The notes under the pieces were generated by a model that ran no database searches, was not told the origin of the DNA, and saw only the letters and a list, made by a program, of their open reading frames with translations. 19,721 bases of DNA from Chloroflexota bacterium. Lineage in GTDB: Bacteria > Chloroflexota > Dehalococcoidia > Dehalococcoidales > UBA2162. The stretch is from positions 1 through 19,721 of the forward strand of contig JACPSA010000071.1 in the NCBI GenBank assembly GCA_016193545.1, given 5' to 3'. This document shows positions 1 to 8,045 of this stretch, piece by piece. Each line of letters opens with the position of its first letter. Within the stretch, counting starts at the first letter, position 1. Made by a program: the position numbers and the translations under genes.

Positions 1-441
1 ATACTCTTACCTACCAGGGAATTTGAGCAGAAAAAGTCCCAGGTTCAGATGACAACGGGCCAAGCCATTTATGAGGCAGACCCGGATGAATGCTGCCGGC
101 TGCTTAAAGTAGACCCGACCAAAGTAGCCGTAAGTGGCTTGGATGCCTGGATAACCGGTTTAAGAAACACCGAAGGCAGGACCAGGGTTGACTACCAGGA
201 AGTGGAAAATAAGGGGGGACTTATCAAGATAAACCCGATTTTGCTTTTTACCGAAGCTGAGGTCTGGCGCTATATGTCCACCAGGGGTATTGAACCTCAT
301 CCCTGGTATAAACTGGGCTATCGTTCTCTGGGCTGTGCCCCTTGCTCACACCCCGGTGGAGAACTTGAGCGGGACGGCCGATGGCAGAATACCAGCAAAT
401 GCGGAGGGGAGTGCGGTATTCATACTCAAATACTAAAATGA
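1..441 (+). CDS. cysH: APS/PAPS reductase, C-terminal part (5' end cut by window)
   Basis: This is the 3' part of an assimilatory adenylylsulfate (or phosphoadenylylsulfate) reductase, which reduces activated sulfate to sulfite in the cytoplasm. The frame is open from the first base, so the ATG at 49 is internal and the true start lies outside the window. Of the 146 visible residues, a Cys-Cys pair (31-32) and a CxxC (112-115, in GCAPC) are the four ligands expected for the [4Fe-4S] cluster of APS-type enzymes. The C-terminal ECGIH (137-141) carries the catalytic cysteine. The GLDAWITGLR stretch (47-56) is the usual family signature. The cluster cysteines favour APS over PAPS as substrate, which is family knowledge. 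The stop overlaps the start of the cysteine synthase gene as ATGA, so the two are probably translationally coupled. It is the first visible gene of the sulfur block. Confidence 0.93.
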   Translation: MLLPTREFEQKKSQVQMTTGQAIYEADPDECCRLLKVDPTKVAVSGLDAWITGLRNTEGRTRVDYQEVENKGGLIKINPILLFTEAEVWRYMSTRGIEPHPWYKLGYRSLGCAPCSHPGGELERDGRWQNTSKCGGECGIHTQILK

Positions 442-1436
442 CAAAGCAAAAATTAAACCATAAACTAAGGGTTTATTCTGACATAACCCAGCTAATCGCC
501 AGCCCGGAAAATCCGACGCCATTAGTCAGGGTGAATAAAATCAACCCCAATAAGGATTTCCAAATCTATCTCAAGCTGGAAAGATATAATCCTTTCGGCT
601 CGGTCAAAGATAGGATTGCTCATGAAATGCTCAAAGCGATGGAAGTGGGCGATAGGACAGTGGTCGAGCCATCCTCAGGCAATACCGGCATTGCCTTAAC
701 CTGTATCGCCAATGCCCTGGGGATACCGGTGGAGATTGCCGTTCCAGAGAAAATTCCTGAGGAAAAGAAGGTAATGTTAAGATTCCTGGGAGCCAAACTG
801 ACCGAGGCTGATGATGCCTTGTGTCCCCTATTCCCTACTGAGGGGGCACGGGGAATAGTTAATGCCCTGATTAAAAGTCCGGCGACTAAAGACCGCTATA
901 TCAGCCCTAATCAATACGAAAATGAACTAAATGTCCAGGCCCATTATCGTGGCACCGGACCGGAAATATGGCAGCAGACGCAGGGCAAAGTCAATTATTT
1001 CTTTGCCGGATTTGGCACCTGTGGCACCATCACCGGCGTCGGCAGGTATCTTAAAGAGCAAAACCCGGCAATAAAAATCATCGGGGTTGAGCCGGCTTCT
1101 TCAAACCATAAACTGCCCGGTATGAAGAGAATCACCGGTCTGGCGGAAGAGTTTATTCCCAAAATTCTGGACTACTCGGTGATAGACGAAACCATCGGGG
1201 TGGCTGACGAAGATGCCTACGGAACAGCGATTGATTTGGCTCGAAGAGATGGCATTCCCGTTGGCCCGACCACCGGGGCAATACTTTATGCTGCTTTACG
1301 CTATGCTGAATCAAGGCCGGGCCTGGCCGTGGTTATCTCACCTGATGACGCCTTTAAATATGCCAGTTTTTATAAAGATGTCCTGGAAAGAGAAGCCGAA
1401 GCAAGCAGGAGAGAGGGTAATGATTACAGAATATGA
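438..1436 (+). CDS. cysM: Cysteine synthase, CysM type (PLP-dependent)
   Basis: The product is a fold-type II PLP enzyme that makes cysteine from an activated serine (O-acetylserine or O-phosphoserine) and a sulfur donor. From the ATG at 438 it has 332 residues. The PLP lysine is K57 in NPFGSVKDR, the substrate loop is SSGNTG (79-84), and the phosphate-binding loop is GFGTCGTITG (191-200), where Cys195 replaces the usual Gly or Thr. The stretch HYRGTGPEIWQQT (169-181) is closer to CysM than to CysK. I chose 438 because it forms an ATGA overlap with cysH. In-frame starts at 381, 399 (ATG) and 411 (GTG) are possible, and a GGAGGGGA lies at 403-410, so the start is uncertain. Which activated serine is used cannot be read from the sequence. 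The neighbouring cysE supports O-acetylserine, while the adjacent sulfur carrier-like gene leaves room for a protein-bound sulfur donor. Confidence 0.9.
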   Translation: MTKQKLNHKLRVYSDITQLIASPENPTPLVRVNKINPNKDFQIYLKLERYNPFGSVKDRIAHEMLKAMEVGDRTVVEPSSGNTGIALTCIANALGIPVEIAVPEKIPEEKKVMLRFLGAKLTEADDALCPLFPTEGARGIVNALIKSPATKDRYISPNQYENELNVQAHYRGTGPEIWQQTQGKVNYFFAGFGTCGTITGVGRYLKEQNPAIKIIGVEPASSNHKLPGMKRITGLAEEFIPKILDYSVIDETIGVADEDAYGTAIDLARRDGIPVGPTTGAILYAALRYAESRPGLAVVISPDDAFKYASFYKDVLEREAEASRREGNDYRI

Positions 1437-1638
1437 TTTGAGCGGTTTTATTTGTCCTTTATCAAAGGTAAAAGCTACCGAAGTAATCAACAATCTGGAT
1501 GAGGGAGAAACCGTCAGAATAATACTGGGCGATAGAGATTCCCTTAAGAGTGTGGTGCAAGAGCTCAAGACCAGAGATATGAAACCTGACTTTAAGCAAG
1601 AAAATGAAAGCAGGTTTGCTCTGACCTTTTCCAAATAG
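1420..1638 (+). CDS. TusA/SirA-like sulfur carrier protein
   Basis: This is a 72-residue protein with the TusA fold pattern: a CP motif near the N terminus (CPLSKVKATEVI), then a strand-helix layout with the phrase LDEGETVRIILGD. TusA-family proteins carry sulfur as a persulfide on the first cysteine and pass it to tRNA- or cofactor-modifying enzymes. Here the usual CPxP is CPLS, so the second proline is replaced by serine. The cysteine itself is kept. The ATG at 1420 is preceded by GGAGAGAGGG at good spacing and overlaps the end of cysM by 17 bases. A longer in-frame reading from 1213 would lie inside cysM and is not supported. Its place between cysM and cysE suggests it moves sulfur to or from cysteine synthesis, which is an inference. 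Confidence 0.8.
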   Translation: MITEYDLSGFICPLSKVKATEVINNLDEGETVRIILGDRDSLKSVVQELKTRDMKPDFKQENESRFALTFSK

Positions 1639-1682
1639 AGTAAGTAAGAAACAACCAAACCGATTTCAAAGGGCGATTTAAA

Positions 1683-1919
1683 ATGGCGAATTCAGTCGAT
1701 TCCTGCGCCCGTTCCTGGGTGAAGTCGATTACATGGCGAGTAATCGGGATTTTCATACTCGGGGGTTTATCGTGGCTGTTCACTCGCAGTTGGGAGCAGA
1801 CGACACTGATAACGGTTACCTTCCACAGCATCAGGCTGGTACTTTACTACTTCCATGAAAGATACTGGGAAAAAATACACTGGGGAAGAAGGAGGGTTGG
1901 AGAGGATTATATGATATAA
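1683..1919 (+). CDS. DUF2061 small membrane protein
   Basis: This is a 78-residue protein of the DUF2061 type. The recognisable pattern is a short polar head, then RSWVKSITWRVIG (10-22) leading into a membrane segment up to about residue 34, a second hydrophobic stretch around 41-56, and the ending YYFHERYWEKIHW. The family is typically 60-80 residues and is often found beside sulfate-assimilation genes or fused to them. Its biochemical role is not known to me. A transport or membrane-anchoring role in sulfur assimilation would be a guess. The start is preceded by AGGGCG about ten bases upstream, a moderate ribosome binding site. The 3' end carries a good promoter-like element for cysE. Confidence 0.85.
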   Translation: MANSVDSCARSWVKSITWRVIGIFILGGLSWLFTRSWEQTTLITVTFHSIRLVLYYFHERYWEKIHWGRRRVGEDYMI

Positions 1920-1920
1920 T
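1912..1920 (+). promoter_or_regulatory. Candidate extended -10 promoter for cysE
   Basis: The sequence TGATATAAT is a perfect match to the extended -10 element (TGnTATAAT) of housekeeping sigma promoters. It lies at the very end of the DUF2061 gene, about 40 bases before the cysE ATG. No convincing -35 box sits 17 bases upstream, which extended -10 promoters can tolerate. If active, it would give cysE and downstream genes transcription independent of cysH-cysM. Confidence 0.4.
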
Positions 1921-1960
1921 GGTGAGTAGAAAATTAAGAGCTCGGTAAGCCAGAAATATT

Positions 1961-2677
1961 ATGTTCAATACCTTAAGAGAAGATATTCAGACAGTACTTT
2001 CTAAAGACCCGGCAGCACGGAGTATTCTCGAGGTAATTCTCTGCTACCCTGGTTTACACGCATTATGGTCCCACCGTCTGGCTCATTTCTTCTGGCAGCA
2101 TAACTTTAGGCTGCTGGGACGTCTCATCTCCCATATCAACCGATTTTTGACCAATATTGAAATTCACCCCGGTACCAAAATCGGTCATCGTTTTTTTATT
2201 GACCATGGGGCGGGGGTGGTCATCGGGGAAACCGCCGAGATAGGTGATGATGTGCTCATGTATCAGGGTGTTGTTCTGGGCGGCACTACTTTAAAAAAGG
2301 GGAAGCGCCATGCTACAATCGGTAATAATGTCGTGATGGGCGCCGGAGCTATCGCTCTGGGTCCAATTATTATCGGGGATGGAGCCAGGATTGGTTCCGG
2401 CTCAGTGGTAGTCAACTCAGTACCATCTGGAGCTACCGTAGTCGGTATTCCGGGGAGAACGGTAGAGGACCGCCATGAGCATATCCTGGATTTAGAACAT
2501 GGGAAGTTACCTGACCCGGTAGCCGAAGCAATACGGCTGGTCTTAAAAGAGCAGGATAAACTGGAAGAACGCCTGAGCAAGCTCGAAAATATAAGCGGAT
2601 TGAAGGCTCCGGAAGATGAACTTGAGGAGATGAGGAGAGAGATAGTAACCGAATTCGGTCGGGGAGAAGGAATATGA
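1961..2677 (+). CDS. cysE: Serine O-acetyltransferase
   Basis: This 238-residue enzyme transfers acetyl from acetyl-CoA to serine, giving O-acetylserine for cysteine synthase. An alpha-helical N-terminal part includes [13 protein letters not shown] left-handed beta-helix of hexapeptide repeats follows, with the catalytic [13 protein letters not shown] region, [10 protein letters not shown], the second active-site histidine in RHATIG, and the terminal turn VVGIPGR. A charged tail of about 60 residues, probably helical, follows the beta-helix. Its ribosome binding site is weak. The stop overlaps the next start as ATGA (2674-2677), so expression is coupled to the cystathionine synthase-like gene. 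With cysM this completes the O-acetylserine route to cysteine. Confidence 0.95.
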   Translation: MFNTLREDIQTVLSKDPAARSILEVILCYPGLHALWSHRLAHFFWQHNFRLLGRLISHINRFLTNIEIHPGTKIGHRFFIDHGAGVVIGETAEIGDDVLMYQGVVLGGTTLKKGKRHATIGNNVVMGAGAIALGPIIIGDGARIGSGSVVVNSVPSGATVVGIPGRTVEDRHEHILDLEHGKLPDPVAEAIRLVLKEQDKLEERLSKLENISGLKAPEDELEEMRREIVTEFGRGEGI

Positions 2678-3816
2678 AGTTTGAAACGTTAGCCATTCAT
2701 ACTGGAGAGAGACCGGACAGAGCCTACGGTGCCGTCTCAATACCTATCTACCAGACATCAACCTTTGCTTTTGAAGATATTGGCAAGACGAGGGGGTACG
2801 ATTATTCCCGCACCGCTAACCCGACGAGAAAGGTGCTGGAAGAGACCATCGCCCGGCTTGAGGGTGGGAAAGCCGGTTTTGCTTTTGCTACCGGCATGGC
2901 CGCCGAAACTACGGCCATTCACTTGCTCAAAGCGGGCGACCATATAATTTGCGGGGATGATTGTTATGGAGGAACATACAGGCTATTCCAGGATGTGATG
3001 CCTAATTTCGGGCTGGAGTTCACCTTCATAAGAATGGATAGCCGGCAGAAGATTGAAAAGGCGATAAAGCCCAACACCAGGATGCTATGGCTGGAGACTC
3101 CATCGAATCCGCTACTCAATATCGTTGACCTTGAGATGGCAGTTGCTATTGCTAAAAAGCATAATCTAATGACGGTAATCGATAACACCTTTGCCAGCCC
3201 TTATTTCTTACGTCCCATCGAGTATGGTATTGACCTGGTTGTTCACTCGACAACCAAGTATCTCAACGGGCACTGCGATGTCGTTGGCGGTGCTATCGTC
3301 ACCACGACTGACGAATTGACGGAAAGGGTTCAATTTCTGCTTAATGCTATGGGCACCTGTGCTTCTCCTTTTGACTGCTGGCTGGTGCTGCGCGGCATCG
3401 AGACCCTGCCGGTAAGGATGAGGCAACATGAGGAAAACGCCTTAGCGGTAGCTAACTATCTGCAACAGCATCCGGCGGTAAAGAGGGTATTTTATCCCGG
3501 ACTCAAGTCCCATCCCGGTCATGAACTGGCCAAGAGACAGATGAAGGGGTTCGGCGGTATGGTGTCTTTTGAATTGAAAGGTGGCATCGAAGCAGTGAAA
3601 ACCTGCCTGAGAAGAATAAAGATTATTGTGATGGCGGAGTCACTGGGGGGTATTGCCTCTCTGGCTGAGCATCCGGCGACGATGAGCCATGCCTCGATGC
3701 CTAAAGAACACCGCCAAAAAGTGGGGATTAGCGATGACCTGGTCAGATTGTCAGTGGGTCTGGAAAATAAGGATGATTTAATCGATGATTTACGTCAGGC
3801 ACTGGAGCCTAGTTAA
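2674..3816 (+). CDS. metB: Cystathionine gamma-synthase/lyase family PLP enzyme
   Basis: This 380-residue member of the Cys/Met metabolism PLP family acts in trans-sulfuration. Visible landmarks are YSRTANPTR (44-52, with the phosphate-contacting Tyr and Arg), the SNP loop (144-146), IDNTFASP (169-176), the PLP lysine K195 in [10 protein letters not shown], and the C-terminal [15 protein letters not shown] and LVRLSVGLE segments. The family includes cystathionine gamma-synthase, gamma-lyase and O-acylhomoserine sulfhydrylase, which cannot be separated safely by eye. The NGHCDVVGG and [13 protein letters not shown] wording fits synthase or lyase better than sulfhydrylase. The start overlaps the cysE stop and the next gene begins 12 bases after its end. 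It links cysteine to homocysteine in this cluster. Confidence 0.85.
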   Translation: MKFETLAIHTGERPDRAYGAVSIPIYQTSTFAFEDIGKTRGYDYSRTANPTRKVLEETIARLEGGKAGFAFATGMAAETTAIHLLKAGDHIICGDDCYGGTYRLFQDVMPNFGLEFTFIRMDSRQKIEKAIKPNTRMLWLETPSNPLLNIVDLEMAVAIAKKHNLMTVIDNTFASPYFLRPIEYGIDLVVHSTTKYLNGHCDVVGGAIVTTTDELTERVQFLLNAMGTCASPFDCWLVLRGIETLPVRMRQHEENALAVANYLQQHPAVKRVFYPGLKSHPGHELAKRQMKGFGGMVSFELKGGIEAVKTCLRRIKIIVMAESLGGIASLAEHPATMSHASMPKEHRQKVGISDDLVRLSVGLENKDDLIDDLRQALEPS

Positions 3817-3828
3817 GGGAGTGCGATA

Positions 3829-5052
3829 ATGTCTTTTGCCACAGCTTTACGTTGTCGAAAATGCGGACAGGAATATCCTCTGCAACCCGTCAATCTTTGT
3901 GAGTTTTGCCTGAGTCCATTGGATGTCAGCTATGACTACAAGGCTATAGCTAAAGTGCTCACCAGGGAAAAGATTGCTGCGGGACCACGGGACCTGTGGC
4001 GCTATCAGGACTTGCTGCCGGTCAGTAGTGGTGTAGTCGATATTGGCGCCGGTTTCACTCCTTTAGTCAAAGCGGAGAGACTGGGTAAGGAACTGGGACT
4101 TGAACAACTCTATATTAAGAATGACTGCCTTAACCCGACCTACTCCTTCAAGGATAGGCCGGTTTCAACAGCTATCACCAAAGCCAAAGAATTCGGCTTC
4201 GATACGGTCGCCTGTGCCTCAACTGGTAATTTAGCAGCCAGCGTGGCGGCCCTGGCAGCCAGAACGAATATGAAGGCTTATGTTTTTGTCCCCTCTAATG
4301 TAGAACCGGGCAAGCTGGTGGGGATAGCCATCTATAACCCGACTCTGGTGACGGTTAATGGAAGCTATGACGATGTCAACCGGCTCTGTGCGCGGCTGGC
4401 GGAAAAGTATAAGTGGGGCTTCATCAATATTAATCTCCGACCCTACTATGCCGAAGGGAATAAGACCCTGGGCTTCGAGGTGGCTGAGCAACTGGGCTGG
4501 CGTGCCCCTGACTGTGCTATTACCACGGCCGGATCGGGGCTACACTTTACCCGGATATGGAAAGGACTGGAAGAGTTATCCATGCTCGGTTTGATTGGGC
4601 CGGTCAATACCCGTATGTATGTAACCCAGGCGGCAGGGTCTTCACCTATCGTCAATGCCTTTCAGGCAGGCTCACAGCATGTACATCCCGTGGAGCCAAA
4701 CACTATTGCCAAATCCATAGCTATCGGCAACCCGGCCGATGGTTACTACGCACTGAGAATCGTCCGGCAGTCAGGTGGTGATGCTTGTGCCGTCCCCGAT
4801 GAAGAAGCCATTGCCGGGATGAAATTACTGGCGCAAACTGAAGGTATCTTTACCGAAGCCGCCGGCGGAGTGGTGATTGGCGGACTCAAGAGGTTGGCAG
4901 CTTCAGGCACAATTAAAAAGAATGAACTTACCGTAGCTTATATTACCGGGGCCGGTCCCAGAACACAGGATACCGTAGCCGACATTGTTAGGCCCTTTAC
5001 TGTTCAGCCTACTCTTGAATCCTTTGAGGAAGTGCTCGGTATGCCGGTTTGA
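3829..5052 (+). CDS. thrC: Threonine synthase-type PLP enzyme with N-terminal zinc ribbon
   Basis: This 407-residue fold-type II PLP enzyme best matches threonine synthase, which converts O-phosphohomoserine to threonine. It opens with a zinc ribbon made of two CxxC pairs (C9/C12 and C24/C27), then the catalytic domain with K108 in NPTYSFKDRP and the STGNLAASVAA loop. A GSYDDVN stretch and a C-terminal TGAGPRTQD segment also fit. A GGGAG ribosome binding site precedes the ATG. A threonine enzyme inside a cysteine/methionine block makes sense if O-phosphohomoserine is shared with the preceding trans-sulfuration enzyme. A related family member, archaeal cysteate synthase, also acts in sulfur metabolism, so threonine synthase is likely but not certain. 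Confidence 0.82.
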   Translation: MSFATALRCRKCGQEYPLQPVNLCEFCLSPLDVSYDYKAIAKVLTREKIAAGPRDLWRYQDLLPVSSGVVDIGAGFTPLVKAERLGKELGLEQLYIKNDCLNPTYSFKDRPVSTAITKAKEFGFDTVACASTGNLAASVAALAARTNMKAYVFVPSNVEPGKLVGIAIYNPTLVTVNGSYDDVNRLCARLAEKYKWGFININLRPYYAEGNKTLGFEVAEQLGWRAPDCAITTAGSGLHFTRIWKGLEELSMLGLIGPVNTRMYVTQAAGSSPIVNAFQAGSQHVHPVEPNTIAKSIAIGNPADGYYALRIVRQSGGDACAVPDEEAIAGMKLLAQTEGIFTEAAGGVVIGGLKRLAASGTIKKNELTVAYITGAGPRTQDTVADIVRPFTVQPTLESFEEVLGMPV

Positions 5053-5111
5053 ACTCGTAGAGTACACCAATGCGATACTAATACTAAGAAAGGTACAGGG
5101 GGGTGAAGAAA

Positions 5112-5354
5112 ATGGCAAAGAGACAGGTAATGTTTACCTTTCCTCAGAAACTAATCAAGGAGCCTATTATTTATAATCTGGGAAAGAAATTTAGTGTGAT
5201 TACCAACGTCCGCCGTGCCGATGTAACCGAAAATAAAGGCTGGGTGGTGCTGGAGCTTGAGGGAGAGGAAAAGGATATCGAGCAGGGCATCAAGTGGGTC
5301 ACTGCTAAGGGGGTCAGAGTCGACCCCGTTATCGGTGATATTATGCAAGGATAA
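5112..5354 (+). CDS. Stand-alone NIL-domain protein
   Basis: This 80-residue protein matches the NIL domain, a small ferredoxin-like fold named after a conserved motif and best known from the C terminus of the methionine transporter ATPase MetN and from ferredoxin-like proteins of homocysteine synthesis. Recognisable features are the VMFTFPQKLIKEPIIYNLGKK start, VRRADVTENKGWVVLELEG in the middle, and the GVRVDPV ending. I chose the ATG at 5112 because a G-rich Shine-Dalgarno sits six bases upstream. A GTG at 5103 in the same frame is the alternative. Position between the trans-sulfuration/threonine enzymes and the cysteine desulfurase suggests a small-molecule (methionine-like) sensor or an accessory role in sulfur transfer. 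Neither is shown by the sequence. Confidence 0.82.
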   Translation: MAKRQVMFTFPQKLIKEPIIYNLGKKFSVITNVRRADVTENKGWVVLELEGEEKDIEQGIKWVTAKGVRVDPVIGDIMQG

Positions 5355-5372
5355 CTAAGGGAGAATGGAAAA

Positions 5373-6533
5373 ATGAAACCGATATATCTTGATTATGCGG
5401 CCACCACGCCAACACATCCTGAAGTAGTCAAGGCGATGTTACCCTATTTTACCGAGGTGTTTGGCAATCCTTCCAGCATCTATTCCTACGGTTTGGAGGC
5501 AAAGGAAGCCCTGGAACAGGCCAGAGCCAAGGTTGCCAATCTTATCGGGGCGCGGGATGAGGAAATCGTCTTTACCAGCGGGGGAACTGAGGCCGATAAC
5601 TCCGCGCTGAAAGGCGTAGCTCTGGCTAATGAGTCTAAAGGGAATCATATCATTACCAGCTCTATCGAACATCACGCAGTATCGGAAACCTGTAAGTTCT
5701 TAGAGAAGAGAGGCTTTCAGGTAACTTACCTGCCGGTGGACGAGTATGGCCTAGTTAATCCTGAAGATGTGAAGAAGGCGATTACCGTCAAGACTATTCT
5801 TATCTCGATAATGTATGGCAATAATGAGGTGGGTACTATCGAACCAATCGCCGAAATAGGCCAGATTGCCAAGGAAGCCAAGGTCTATTTCCATACTGAC
5901 GCAGTACAGACGGTGGGACATATCCCCATAGCTGTGGATGAGCTGGGAGTAAATTTACTGTCTATGTCAGCGCACAAACTGTACGGCCCCAAAGGAGTGG
6001 GCGCATTATATGTCAGAAAGGGTACACGATTAGTCCCGTTTCTGCATGGTGGCGACCAGGAGAAGAAACGGCGGGCGACTACCGAGAATGTACCCGGGAT
6101 TGTCGGTTTTGGTGCCGCCGCCGAAATGGCCCAGCGGGAGATGGGACAGGAAGCGCAGCGTCTGACTCACCTGCGTGACCGCCTCATCAAAGGCATTCTG
6201 GAACGTATTGAGGATGTCCGCTTAAATGGTCATCCTAAGAGGAGATTACCCAACAACGTCAATATCAGCTTTAACTTTGTCGAAGGAGAATCGATACTGC
6301 TCAATCTTGACCTGGAAGGGATTTGTGTTTCTACCGGCTCCGCCTGTACCTCAGCCAGTCTGGAACCATCGGCCGTTCTTCTGGCAATGGGGCTTTCTCA
6401 TGAACTGGCGCATGGTTCTCTGAGGATGACCCTGGGCAAGTGGACCACTGAAGAAGAAATAAATCAGGTTTTGGAGGTATTACCCCGAGTTATTGCCAAA
6501 CTCAGAGCTATGTCTCCCCTGATGAAGAAATAG
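5373..6533 (+). CDS. iscS: Cysteine desulfurase (NifS/IscS family)
   Basis: This 386-residue PLP enzyme removes sulfur from cysteine as a persulfide, giving alanine. The N-terminal YLDYAATTP is the family start. EHHAV (99-103) carries the histidine that stacks on PLP, and K202 in [10 protein letters not shown] binds PLP. The active cysteine is C325 within [10 protein letters not shown], on the longer loop typical of group I (IscS/NifS) rather than Suf[18 protein letters not shown] is the usual substrate-binding segment. It lies 14 bases ahead of the scaffold gene and just before mnmA, so it is the probable sulfur source for Fe-S clusters, tRNA thiolation and cofactor sulfuration encoded downstream. 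Confidence 0.96.
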   Translation: MKPIYLDYAATTPTHPEVVKAMLPYFTEVFGNPSSIYSYGLEAKEALEQARAKVANLIGARDEEIVFTSGGTEADNSALKGVALANESKGNHIITSSIEHHAVSETCKFLEKRGFQVTYLPVDEYGLVNPEDVKKAITVKTILISIMYGNNEVGTIEPIAEIGQIAKEAKVYFHTDAVQTVGHIPIAVDELGVNLLSMSAHKLYGPKGVGALYVRKGTRLVPFLHGGDQEKKRRATTENVPGIVGFGAAAEMAQREMGQEAQRLTHLRDRLIKGILERIEDVRLNGHPKRRLPNNVNISFNFVEGESILLNLDLEGICVSTGSACTSASLEPSAVLLAMGLSHELAHGSLRMTLGKWTTEEEINQVLEVLPRVIAKLRAMSPLMKK

Positions 6534-6547
6534 AGAGGAGAGAAGAA

Positions 6548-6937
6548 GTGCCAGAAAATGTAAGAACACTATACAGTGAAAAGGTGATGGAACATTTCCG
6601 CAACCCGCGGAATGTCGGCGACATGGAAAAGCCGGACGGCATCGGGCATGTCGGTAACCCTGTGTGTGGCGATATCATGGAGCTTTATATCAAGGTCAAA
6701 GATAACACTATCGTCGATGCCAAGTTCAAGACCTTCGGCTGCGGCGCCGCCATTGCCACCAGTTCGATGGTTACCGAGATGGTTAAAGGCAAGACTATCG
6801 CCGAGGCATTGGAAATCTCCAATCGAGCGGTAGCTGAGGCGCTGGGCGGATTACCCCCCATTAAGATGCACTGTTCCGTCCTGGCCGAGGAAGCGCTTAA
6901 ATCGGCTATCGATGACTATTACGCCAAGAGAAAGTGA
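6548..6937 (+). CDS. iscU: IscU/NifU-type Fe-S cluster scaffold
   Basis: This 129-residue scaffold protein assembles Fe-S clusters from desulfurase sulfur. All three ligand cysteines are present: C40 in NPVCGD, C65 in FGCGAAIATSS and C109 in KMHCSV, together with the conserved D42 that promotes cluster release. The LPPIKMHC form of the third motif is the shorter, anaerobe/NifU-N style rather than the LPPVKxHC followed by an HscA-binding extension. No C-terminal NifU domain follows, so it is the scaffold domain alone. The start is GTG at 6548 with a GGAG box seven bases upstream. Directly downstream of the desulfurase, it forms the pair expected to act together. Confidence 0.95.
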   Translation: MPENVRTLYSEKVMEHFRNPRNVGDMEKPDGIGHVGNPVCGDIMELYIKVKDNTIVDAKFKTFGCGAAIATSSMVTEMVKGKTIAEALEISNRAVAEALGGLPPIKMHCSVLAEEALKSAIDDYYAKRK

Positions 6938-6948
6938 AATGCTGAAGC

Positions 6949-8043
6949 ATGCTTAAAAGAGACAAAATAAAGGTAGCCGTGGGTATGAGTGGCGGGGTAG
7001 ATTCATCCGTAGCCGCGGCTCTGCTCAAACAGGACGGTTATCAGGTCAGCGGTATAACCATGAGAATATGGGATGGGGAAGGCCCGCTGCGAGATGGGGT
7101 GCGTCATGGCTGCTACGGACCGGGTGAGGCGGAAGATATCGAGGATGCCCGTGAGGTTGCCCGAACTTTAGGAATCGATTTCCATATTTTCGACCTGAGG
7201 CGAGAGTATCGGACCGAGGTGCTGGACTACTTCTGCGGCGAGTACCTGTCCGGGAGAACACCTAATCCCTGCCCCAGGTGTAACTCCCGGGTCAAGTTCG
7301 CAGCTCTACTTAAAAAGGCTCAAGAGAGCGGCATCGAGTTCGATTACTTTGCCACTGGCCACTATGCCCGGGTAGAATATGAGCAGAATCAGCGCCGCTA
7401 TCTATTGAAAAAGGCTCGGGACTTAAGTAAAGAACAGACCTATTTTATTTCCTCGCTCTCACAGAGTCAGCTCGCTTGTTCCCTCTTTCCTATCGGCAAC
7501 TATACCAAGGCCGAAGTAAAAAAGATGGCGGCTGATTTTGGACTGAAGGTTGGGGGGAAACCTGAGAGCCAGGATTTCATTGAGGGGGGTTACTCTTCTC
7601 TGATAGCGGGGAGAGCACAGCCCGGGCCAATAATGGATAAGAAGAGCCATATTTTGGGAGAGCATCAGGGAATCCCCTTTTATACTATCGGGCAGCGCAG
7701 GCGACTGGGTATCTCAGCCAAGGAACCGCTCTATGTTACTGACATTGACTGCGGCAGAAATGCTGTCATCGTAGGTAGTAAAGAGGAATTATACGGGGAT
7801 GAACTGATTGCCTCCGGATTGAACTGGATAGCGGTAGACGGATTGAAGCAACCGACCAGGCTAAAGGCAAAGATAAGGTACGCACACCGGGAAGCCGAAG
7901 CGATGGTAACCCCTCTGGATAATGAGAGGCTTTATGTAAAGTTTACCGAGACTCAGCTGGCAATTACGCCGGGGCAAACGGTGGTCTTTTATGACGGAGA
8001 TATGGTAGTATGTGGAGGGAGAATAGAGAGGGACGGAAGATAA
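6949..8043 (+). CDS. mnmA: tRNA 2-thiouridine synthase, CxxC variant lacking the second catalytic Cys
   Basis: This 364-residue enzyme adenylates and thiolates U34 of tRNAs for Lys, Glu and Gln. The PP-loop SGGVDSS is at 14-20, the first catalytic cysteine region reads NPCPRCN (C108 and C111), and ATGHYAR (135-141), YTIGQRRRLGI and ITPGQ (near the C terminus) are standard. Two departures are clear. The first site is CxxC where E. coli type enzymes have DxxC. At the second site, normally SQ-(D/E)-x-C-F, the sequence is ESQDFIEGG (206-214), with no cysteine. I recall this ESQDF form from other anaerobe MnmA proteins, so it is probably a natural subclass and not decay. The immediate iscS-iscU neighbours fit a sulfur relay or an Fe-S-dependent mechanism. 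The ATG at 6949 has only a weak ribosome binding site. Confidence 0.9.
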   Translation: MLKRDKIKVAVGMSGGVDSSVAAALLKQDGYQVSGITMRIWDGEGPLRDGVRHGCYGPGEAEDIEDAREVARTLGIDFHIFDLRREYRTEVLDYFCGEYLSGRTPNPCPRCNSRVKFAALLKKAQESGIEFDYFATGHYARVEYEQNQRRYLLKKARDLSKEQTYFISSLSQSQLACSLFPIGNYTKAEVKKMAADFGLKVGGKPESQDFIEGGYSSLIAGRAQPGPIMDKKSHILGEHQGIPFYTIGQRRRLGISAKEPLYVTDIDCGRNAVIVGSKEELYGDELIASGLNWIAVDGLKQPTRLKAKIRYAHREAEAMVTPLDNERLYVKFTETQLAITPGQTVVFYDGDMVVCGGRIERDGR

Positions 8044-8045
8044 AT

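Noticed and set aside
1213..1419. N-terminal extension of the TusA-like frame
   Set aside because: It lies inside cysM in another frame. The ATG at 1420 has a good ribosome binding site and gives the normal family length.
2263..2740. Several open frames antisense to cysE and its 3' junction
   Set aside because: They lie opposite a clear coding gene and have no family resemblance or ribosome binding site.
8010..8045. Upstream extension of the MOSC frame
   Set aside because: It overlaps the end of mnmA, and the ATG at 8046 with GGAAG upstream gives the usual MOSC start.
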